Below the pieces are notes generated by a model, which saw only the letters and a list, made by a program, of their open reading frames with translations, had not been told where the DNA came from and searched no databases. From Chelydra serpentina (taxonomy: Eukaryota; Chordata; Testudines; Chelydridae): a stretch of 64,000 bases of DNA. Positions 58,101 to 64,000 of this stretch are shown here, piece after piece. The stretch's first letter is position 1, and the number at the start of each line of letters is the position of its first letter. The stretch is taken from positions 3,596,001-3,660,000 of the forward strand of contig JBAIAC010000026.1 of assembly GCA_037349315.1 (NCBI GenBank), in the 5' to 3' direction. The position numbers and the translations under genes are program-made.

Positions 58101-59220
58101 AAGCAAATCTGTCCCCAATAGAGAGAGGCCTGTTCAGACCCAAACCAGCCAGGCTCATACATGGCACAGGCAGTCTCTGACTGAATCAAAATCATCTCTT
58201 CCCTGCCAGTCTGGCACACGGGACAATCTGCAGATAGCAGGAATTTCCTGGGCCTCCTCCTGAAACAAGCCCACAGAGCCTCAGTGGGACGTGGGAGACC
58301 TGGCAGTCGCTGTGCTGAGACGCATGGGCGTTAGGCACCCTCCCCTTCACTATCACCTAGGCAGGACTGACACTAACAGTGGCGCCCAACAAGGCAAGGA
58401 ACAGGGACATGGAGACGGGGGCCAGGGAATGGGGAAGAATGGGACCCCGAGCAAGGGAACCTCAGCTCTCTGGGTCCAGGGCAGGGCACCCACCTAGCGC
58501 AACAATCACCAGGTTTGGATGCCTGGATGCCAAGGTCTTTAATTCCTGAAAAAGAATAAAGTCAGTGATTATTGACAGAGCCCCCAGCGACGGTCAAGCC
58601 GGGCACAGTGCAGCTCCCTGCTGCTACCCAGGGCCAAGTAAATATCTCATTGCTTTGACTCTGCAAAGCTCCCATGTGCAGGGTCCAGCCCTGGCTTTCG
58701 GGGTCTGCAGCAGGGGTCTGCATCCTGGGTGTTTAAAACACCATCATCTAGCTCAGTGCAGTCAAGTCAGGGACACGTGTCCCTGTCCCCTTTAGGAGAC
58801 AGGCACAAAGCAGTGCCGGCGTCACCCACCTGTGCTCCCTGCCCTCTCCCTCAATGCGCTCTGCTAGTTGTGCATGTATCCCGTGCAGAACGCGTCCCCA
58901 GCCAGCGTGGCTGCCTTATGCGCCAGGGAGTGTCAGCCTGGAGCAGAGCCCGAAATCCCCTCCTGTGTGGGCCTGTTGCTTTTGGCTCCAAGTGCTGGGA
59001 GGCTGGAAGCCCCTCACTTAGATTCCCCCGCCCCGGGTACAGCTAAGTCCATCTCGCCTCACCCCATTCTCACCTGTGCTCGTGCTCCCTCCGGATCCCG
59101 GCAGGTCGCAAAGACCCACTCGGGTGGGTTTGATTTCCCCAGAAACTGCTTGGCAAGCCCCAGGCCGATTCCCCGATTGGCCCCAGTCACCAGAACACTG
59201 CGGACAGTAAAGCCAGCCAT
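52172..59220 (-). CDS. C-factor-like short-chain dehydrogenase/reductase, six exons, complete
   Basis: Exons in gene order: 59220-59074, 58545-58494, 56172-55985, 53491-53333, 52930-52811, 52285-52172. Together they make 780 nt, 259 residues plus TGA. All donors are GT and all acceptors AG, and phases agree. The protein is a classical SDR: cofactor loop TGANRGIG at residues 12-19, NNAG at 95-98, catalytic Ser in NMSSEGG at 158-159, YRCSK (Tyr178, Lys182), and [10 protein letters not shown] from 207. No signal peptide or membrane segment is seen, so it should be a cytosolic NAD(P)-dependent reductase; the substrate is unknown. Length is usual for the C-factor/sniffer-like carbonyl reductase group. 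The ATG is preceded by GGGACC and by a TATA box about 105 bases up. Introns hold a solo LTR, two CR1 pieces and a MITE, but no coding base is damaged. Confidence 0.93.
52386..52507. repeat. Direct repeat, copy 1 (intron 5)
   Basis: About 120 bp, including GGAGCCAGGTCCCAGGCCAG and GTTTACAATAGAAAGTGGG, matches 53721-53841 with few differences. The two copies flank exons 4 and 5. Confidence 0.85.
53721..53841. repeat. Direct repeat, copy 2 (intron 3)
   Basis: Second copy of the block at 52386-52507, in the same orientation, with a 4-base gap near TTGGCCTGCGG. Confidence 0.85.
54034..54271. mobile_element. hAT MITE with perfect 8-bp TSD (intron 3)
   Basis: Ends CCGGGCTTCTCAAAC and GTTTGAGAACCACTG are inverted in their inner part. 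CTCTAGAT flanks it at 54026-54033 and 54272-54279. It holds a short duplication (GGTCAGGACA...GGGTTATTACATGG). Confidence 0.88.
54591..54710. repeat. Four identical 30-bp tandem units
   Basis: GGGCTGTGGGCCCTGTGGTG plus CAGCTGAAAG occurs four times with no mismatch, in intron 3. The identity suggests recent expansion. Confidence 0.95.
54829..55659 (+). mobile_element. CR1 LINE, 3' 0.83 kb, frame nearly open
   Basis: The plus strand reads the CR1 C-terminal region ([71 protein letters not shown]) to the normal stop at 55575, then the tail TTGGACTAGATGACCTCC and ATTCTATG repeats. The matching minus-strand copy is at 14682-15950. It lies in antisense in intron 3. Confidence 0.92.
56638..57325 (+). 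mobile_element. Solo LTR (third family) in intron 2
   Basis: It starts TGTAGCAGGGTGGCACC and ends GACCCTGTCACA. Flanks CGATG (56633-56637) and CGAAG (57326-57330) agree at 4 of 5. CCTTATAAGTGG near 56777 may be its TATA box. It is antisense to the host gene. Confidence 0.8.
57783..58101 (+). mobile_element. CR1 LINE 3' fragment in intron 2
   Basis: It contains CTGTTCTCAGTGGTG, AGTAATGGTCTCAAGTTGCA, GTGAAGCACTGGAATGGG and the CR1 tail, ending near AGTCTATG. Confidence 0.9.
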
Positions 59221-59322
59221 GGTCCCTCCCTTGCCTCTGTCCCAGCCAGCAGTGCCTCTGCTCAGCAAGAGCTGGACTAGCTGCACCCACTTCTGCTGCA
59301 TCTGGGGTTACCAGCTCTCTGA

Positions 59323-59329
59323 TTTTATA
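59323..59329 (-). promoter_or_regulatory. TATA box of the C-factor-like gene
   Basis: TTTTATA in plus sense is TATAAAA on the minus strand (context GGTATAAAATC), about 105 bases upstream of the ATG at 59220. A start near 59290-59300 would give a 5' UTR of about 75 bases in exon 1. Confidence 0.6.
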
Positions 59330-59334
59330 CCAAG

Positions 59335-60389
59335 GATTCTTGGCTACAGTCCAGGCCTGGAGCCTGCCCTGAGAGGCTCCCTGCAGGGGTATGGGAGTCA
59401 CCATAGATTGGAGGAGCTCCCCAGGAGGGAGGATTTGTGAAGTGCAGAAAAGGAGGTAACAGGGGGGCAGGCTGGTAGGAAGCTATGGGGATCGGATGGA
59501 TTCGTGCAATTTCACGGGGTGACCTTTAAACTGGGCAGGGTTTGCAATCACTCACTGAAGTGATAAGAATTTGGGCAAGTTAATATTCAACATGGTGAAA
59601 CTCATTCTCCACCCCCCTGACTTGGTTGAGCCGAGTGTCACCTAGAAATGACTTTCAGGGGTTGTGGAACGTAGTTTGACACAGACACGATCTGTTATAA
59701 CGTGCCTGCAGTGCAAGAACCCTACATTTTATTGCCCCGTGAACACTGGGGACATGCAAAAACCTAGGCTGTGCAGCACACTCCACACATTCAATTTTAC
59801 ATTGTCCACTGTTAGTGCATTAACATTATGTGAAACATTAACTACACCCATGCACATGATTTTAGGCTTTAACCTGTGAGCACCCCCAACACAAAAGAAT
59901 TGAAATCGGTGACTAGCCAGTAAACACTGGAAAACACTGGAAGTGATTCCTTGTATCTAAGGGATCGTCGACACGGTGCAGTAATGTGAACCAGGATACT
60001 GTACTTGCTAGACTTAATGATGAGTGATTATTTAAATCCAGTGTCATCAACCAAAGTGTTTTTCTGACTCCAAAGGACCAGCTACATGCCCAGATCAACA
60101 TATAACTCAGATCTTACCCAATAATCAGGCTGCTGCCAATCCTTTAGTATCTAATTTATAAAAAGAAAGAGGTGAGAGTTCAAATTGGTTAAAGGAATCA
60201 AATACATACAATAATTGCAAGGTTCTTGGATTAGGCTTGTAGCAGTGATGGAATAAACTGCTGGCTTGTTAAGTCTCCGGTTGCTCCCAAATCATTGGAA
60301 GGTCCCCAGTCCTGTGGGCCCCCATTGGACCCCATTGGAAGGTCCCCAGTCCCTTGGTTAGAATGCTCCCAGTAGTATAAGTATAGTAT
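59335..60389. other. No gene recognised
   Basis: Upstream of the C-factor-like gene. A short imperfect duplication (GGAAGGTCCCCAGTCC) occurs at 60297 and 60340. No exon or LINE motif is seen. Confidence 0.4.
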
Positions 60390-60397
60390 AAGTAGTA

Positions 60398-60521
60398 TAG
60401 GGTGACCAGACAGCAAATGTGAAAAATCGGGACAGGGGGTGGGAGGTAGTAGAAGACTATATAAGAAAAAGACCCCAAAATCGGGACTGTCCCTATAAAA
60501 TCGGGACATCTGGTCACCCTA
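60398..60521. mobile_element. 124-bp hAT MITE with perfect TIR and TSD
   Basis: TAGGGTGACCAGA and TCTGGTCACCCTA are exact inverted ends. AAGTAGTA is duplicated exactly at 60390-60397 and 60522-60529. It lies at the edge of the Gypsy fragment that follows. Confidence 0.93.
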
Positions 60522-60534
60522 AAGTAGTATAACA

Positions 60535-61470
60535 GGCAAGTTGCCACTCCCAACAGATAAACTGCTATTCTCCACATTATACTGAGCTACTTCAAGCAAA
60601 TCACTTTTACATTGGTTAGGCATACTTTCACACGTTTTACTAGCCAACAATCCAACACTCACCAAGACTGTCCCCCTTCCTTCCTCAGTTAGGGCTTTAA
60701 CCTGATCACCAACTTTAATTTGGTCTAGAGAAACATTTCCCCGAGCCTTATCTAATGCCAGATCCACTTCTGAGACATTAGACAGACACTCAGCAATTTC
60801 TCCCACATATGCACTGCTTCTTTGCACAGACAAACAGCTATCTTTCTCAGACAAACATTCGGAGAAACGCTCCATAGGCAAGGCCTTGCCCCGAATAGAC
60901 ACAGGTTTAGGATTATTATTTTTTCTGTGACTGATTTATATCAGCCTGACTGAACAAAGCTTTAATATCATCCCCAATCAAAAGATCCTTAGGCCTTACA
61001 CCAGCTATAACGTCATGTTTAACACCATTCCATTCAAGGTGGATTCTGGCTAAAGGCGCATTTACAGTAAACTCATATCTGGTGAATAAATCTTCCTCTT
61101 TGACAAGATCTGCTTTAACAAGAGTGATGTTAGAAGCTGTAATTTGCCCTAAACAACTTTTACCATTGATTTTTACATTCTCTGCAGGGGTAATGGGGTT
61201 ACTTTCACCTGAGCTCACAGTAAAAGCATTTACATAAAAGGTGGCAGTGTTGGGGTATATTTGGTTACACACAGACAGCTGCTTAGAGTCAAACAACATA
61301 CCCAAATTGTTACAAACTGGACAGATTCTATCCCCATCTTTGCTGATGAGAGGAGCTGGCTTTTTAGGCTGATACAGTTCCTGTTGTTCCCTTATTCTCT
61401 TGAGTTGGAGCTTAAGTCTGTCCACTTTTGCCTTAGCTTCTAGCTCCTGCAATCGAATATATGCCATTCT
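60535..61470 (-). pseudogene. Gypsy-type gag-protease remnant (minus)
   Basis: On the minus strand, from an ATG at 61467, a helical charged N-terminus (LQELEAKAKVDRLKLQLKRI) is followed by a CPVC pair and by a retropepsin-like region (VKINGKSCLG, ITLVKADLV, IHLEWNGVKHDV, DLLIGDD). The LEW and LLIGDD parts resemble the protease of the Gmr1-like element at 27640. The place of the catalytic Asp-Thr/Ser-Gly reads ITASN, so the Asp is lost. The frame stops at 60916, and a second open part (60902-60519) continues the linker. Capsid is largely missing. Confidence 0.65.
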
Positions 61471-62415
61471 TTATTCAAGTTCAAAAGACAGGCTTTGTCT
61501 TGGAAACTGGCCCAGGGTCCTCCCTTTTGTTCAAGGGCTTCTTGAACTGAGCTGCTCCTGTTTGCTCGTGCACACACGTAGCTGAGATTTGCACACACAA
61601 GTTCTCCAGGTAGCCAGCGCTCTGTGAGGACTTTGGGCCAGTTTGCCAAGAAAACACAACTTCCCCCTCTCCAATATCAGCAGCTGAAGGCTCCGTTTTG
61701 TTCACACCCAGGGCAATATTTACACTGAGTGTAGAGTTCCGGCTGCTTCTGGGGGTGTTGAGAAACGCACGTCTCTCTCTGTTAGCTATGCAGAGCAGCC
61801 GTGGGATAGCGGTACTCTTACTGAGCCCTTCTCAGATTATCTGGATTATGCACCCGTGAGAGCAGTAATAAATGGACTGATACCATCACCAAGGGCATCG
61901 GGGGCCGGCCCTTTTGTGGGCCCAGACCTGCTGGACTGACCTTTTGTGGGTCCGGGCCAGGCTCTGTGTGGGCCTGCGCCAGGCCCAGCTGGCTGGACCA
62001 GCACTTTGGGGGCCCGGGCTGGGCAGGCGGTTTGTGGGCCTGGGCCTGGCCTAGCTGGTTGGGCCGGCCCATCCCTTTGGGGACCTGGGCCAGGCCTGCA
62101 ACGAGCCGGCCCTTTGGGACCTGTGACGGGCCAGACTGGCCCTTTGGTCCTTTGCAGCCATCTTGGCTGCAGCTACTAGGGGAAATATTCAAAGGGTGAG
62201 TGGGAGGGAATTAGGGGAGGTTTCCTGAGCACACGCCTCATTCATGGGCATAGACATGCTATGCTTCTACTCGCCCTATGTCAATGGGAGCAGTTGGGCA
62301 GTACTGCACTACGGAGAACGCCGCCAATGGCTCCCTAGCAGAGACCACAGCCTAGTGTTCTGCGTGAGGCTATAGTATTGAAGGGGCCCCTAAAAAGCGA
62401 GGAACGTCGCAGGCT
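61471..62415. other. No gene; degenerate GC-rich repeats
   Basis: 61910-62160 has loose repeats of GGGCCTG, GGCCCAGCTGG and CCTTTTGTGGG. The part just above 61470 may be leader of the Gypsy remnant. Confidence 0.35.
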
Positions 62416-62948
62416 GTCAAGGCTGAATCCCCACTCTGGGACTCCGAGTGCAGAAGGTGGGGGCCGGCAAGGATTCTAAAAATTAATACTGGCCACTCCA
62501 GGCTTGTATTAAACTCCCAAGGTTCCAGCTTTTCTCTGACCTTGGCTTGGTAAACGCTGCCACCACCCAAATGCAAAAAAATCCCTTTGACTCAGGAAGG
62601 AGCACTTGGGAATTCCTCCCGGTGGGGTACCCTCAAGCCCTTTCACCCCCTCTCCGGGGAAGAGCTGAGAAGAAAACAAAGGAAATTAGCTGTTGTCACC
62701 AGCTAATCAAGCAGCATAGGCACACACCCCTTAGGACACAACAGTCCAAATCCTGGTCTTAAAAAAGGTAAATTTTATTAAAAACAAAAAGGAAGAAAAT
62801 ACATCTAGAACTTAGGCTTTTGCTAGATTTTAAAAGAGCAATTCCAAAAATTAAGCAACCAAAATAGCTTTCTTGGGTCCATCTTAAAGGTTACAAGCAA
62901 ACAAAAGCATCTGGAGTTAGTACAGAGGAGTGTTACCAGATTTTCCCG
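62416..62948 (-). mobile_element. LTR-like sequence (minus), right end hidden by SINEs
   Basis: It starts TGTCAAGGCTGAATCCCC, like the plus-sense start of the LTR at 41371 (TGTCAAGGTTCCC), and shares the plan of an A-rich middle with TTTTATTAAAAAC. No opposite end was found before the SINEs. Confidence 0.6.
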
Positions 62949-63126
62949 TTCATAGAATCTCAGGGTTGGAAGGGACCTTAGGAGGTCATCTAGTCCAACC
63001 CCCTGCTCAAAGCAGGACCAATCCCCAATTTTTGCCCCATATCCCCAAATGGCCCCCTCAAGGATTGAACTCATAACCCTGGGTTTAGCAGGCCAATGCT
63101 CAAACCACTGAGCTATCCCTCCCCCA
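62949..63126 (-). mobile_element. Turtle tRNA-derived SINE with CR1 tail
   Basis: Full copy in minus sense: CR1 tail with CATAGAATCTCAGGG at the low end, B box near 63062 and A box near 63105. Confidence 0.92.
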
Positions 63127-63287
63127 AAAGGTCATGGAGTTCAGTCCCCTGCCTTCACTAGCAGGACCAACTACTGTCCCCTGACAGATTTTTGCCCCAG
63201 ATCCCTAAATGGCCCCCTCAAGGATTGAACTCACAACCCTGGGTTTAGCAGGCCAATGCTCAAACCACTGAGCTATCCCTCCCCCAG
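63127..63287 (-). mobile_element. Turtle SINE, second copy with a different tail
   Basis: The tRNA-like head (63190-63287) is almost identical to that of the previous copy. The tail (GGTCATGGAGTTCAGTCCCC, CACTAGCAGGACC) is from another CR1-type 3' end. It follows the first SINE directly. Confidence 0.85.
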
Positions 63288-63534
63288 GAGGGGATACTCT
63301 GGGATATGCTCATTTGGGATATGCTCATTTATTAGGTTTATTCTTCTGGGAGCGGGGGGTGGGGGTTCCTGTAATTCTATCAATGTACTGCTTGTGTCAC
63401 TTGTGGCGAACATATGGAGCTTTACTTCTCCCTTCTGCAAGTCCCCTTCCAATGGAGCTATCCTGCGGGACCTAGGTTCCCAAGGGCTGGGTTCCTCCAG
63501 CCCCAGAACCAGATGAACACACAGACATTAACAG

Positions 63535-63790
63535 AGCAAGTCTCAGTGGACTAGGTCAATCAGCACTTTCAAGCTGACCCCTTATATGCCCCTGGACTCA
63601 GTGGGCTGGGTCAAGCAGCTCTTCCAAGCTGCCACCCTTATGTGCCACAGGTACCGCACTGGAAAAGAGTAAGCCTGAGCAGGCTGGGTCGAACAGCACT
63701 TCCAGGCTGCCACCCTTATATGCCCCTGGACTCAGTGGGCTGGGTGAAGCAGCACCTCCAAGCTGCCACCCTCGTATGTCACAGGTGCAG
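63535..63790. repeat. Degenerate tandem repeat, about 50-65 bp period
   Basis: Blocks of GACTCAGTGGGCTGGGT, CAAGCAGC..TTCCAAGCTG and CCACCCTTATATGCC recur four times with changes. This may be the repeat part of an LTR or leader that runs off the right edge. Confidence 0.75.
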
Positions 63791-64000
63791 CATGTCCCTA
63801 TCCTCACCTTCACATTACAATTGTACTGGTAGTAACCCACTTGATGAGCCAACCCCACAGGATTTTGGGGCGCTACGGGGATCTTTAGCTTAGGTAAGAG
63901 GAGCGTTGCTGCAGAGTATATGGGGAAGCTAAAAACCCAAAAGAGTAAAGTTCAGAGAGAGAGGCAGGGAAGCAAGCAGCTTAACCATAAAAGTTATTTA
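63791..64000. other. No feature recognised
   Basis: The window ends here without a recognisable exon or element end. Confidence 0.4.

Overview
The window is vertebrate nuclear DNA, most likely from a cryptodiran turtle. It carries tRNA-derived SINEs with CR1 tails, many CR1 LINE pieces, R2-like and Penelope-like fragments, a Ty3/Gypsy element whose integrase precedes reverse transcriptase, and many solo LTRs and MITEs. Genes are split by introns and most of the DNA is transposon-derived. I see no operon, ribosome binding site or CRISPR.

Layout. 1-7.1 kb is the 5' end of an alanyl-tRNA synthetase gene (AARS1) on the minus strand: coding exon 2 at 866-1029, then a long first intron holding a hAT transposon, a SINE and two abutting MITEs, ending at a CpG-rich promoter near 6.7-7.15 kb. 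7.2-16.2 kb is a transposon cluster (hAT-like element, two R2-like copies, a Penelope-like piece, a solo LTR, a CR1). 18.2-21.9 kb is a stack of nested insertions in CR1 sequence. 24.3-37.9 kb is mostly one Gmr1-like retrotransposon whose 3' LTR is split by a 4.75-kb PIF/Harbinger element with an open transposase frame. 38.5-48.5 kb is solo LTRs and MITEs around one orphan exon of a short-chain dehydrogenase (C-factor-like) gene. 48.5-51.65 kb is a G-rich minisatellite of about 3.1 kb.

52.1-59.3 kb is the one complete host gene: a six-exon, 259-residue C-factor-like dehydrogenase/reductase on the minus strand, with all six splice junctions in phase, a TATA box and a polyadenylation signal. 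59.3-64 kb holds a decayed Gypsy gag-protease piece, a hAT MITE, two SINEs and LTR-like DNA.

The host genes do not form a visible pathway; AARS1 acts in translation and the C-factor-like enzyme is a soluble NAD(P)-dependent reductase. The main story is the order of insertion, which target-site duplications let one read directly. Unassigned stretches may still hold small exons or old repeats that cannot be recognised by eye.
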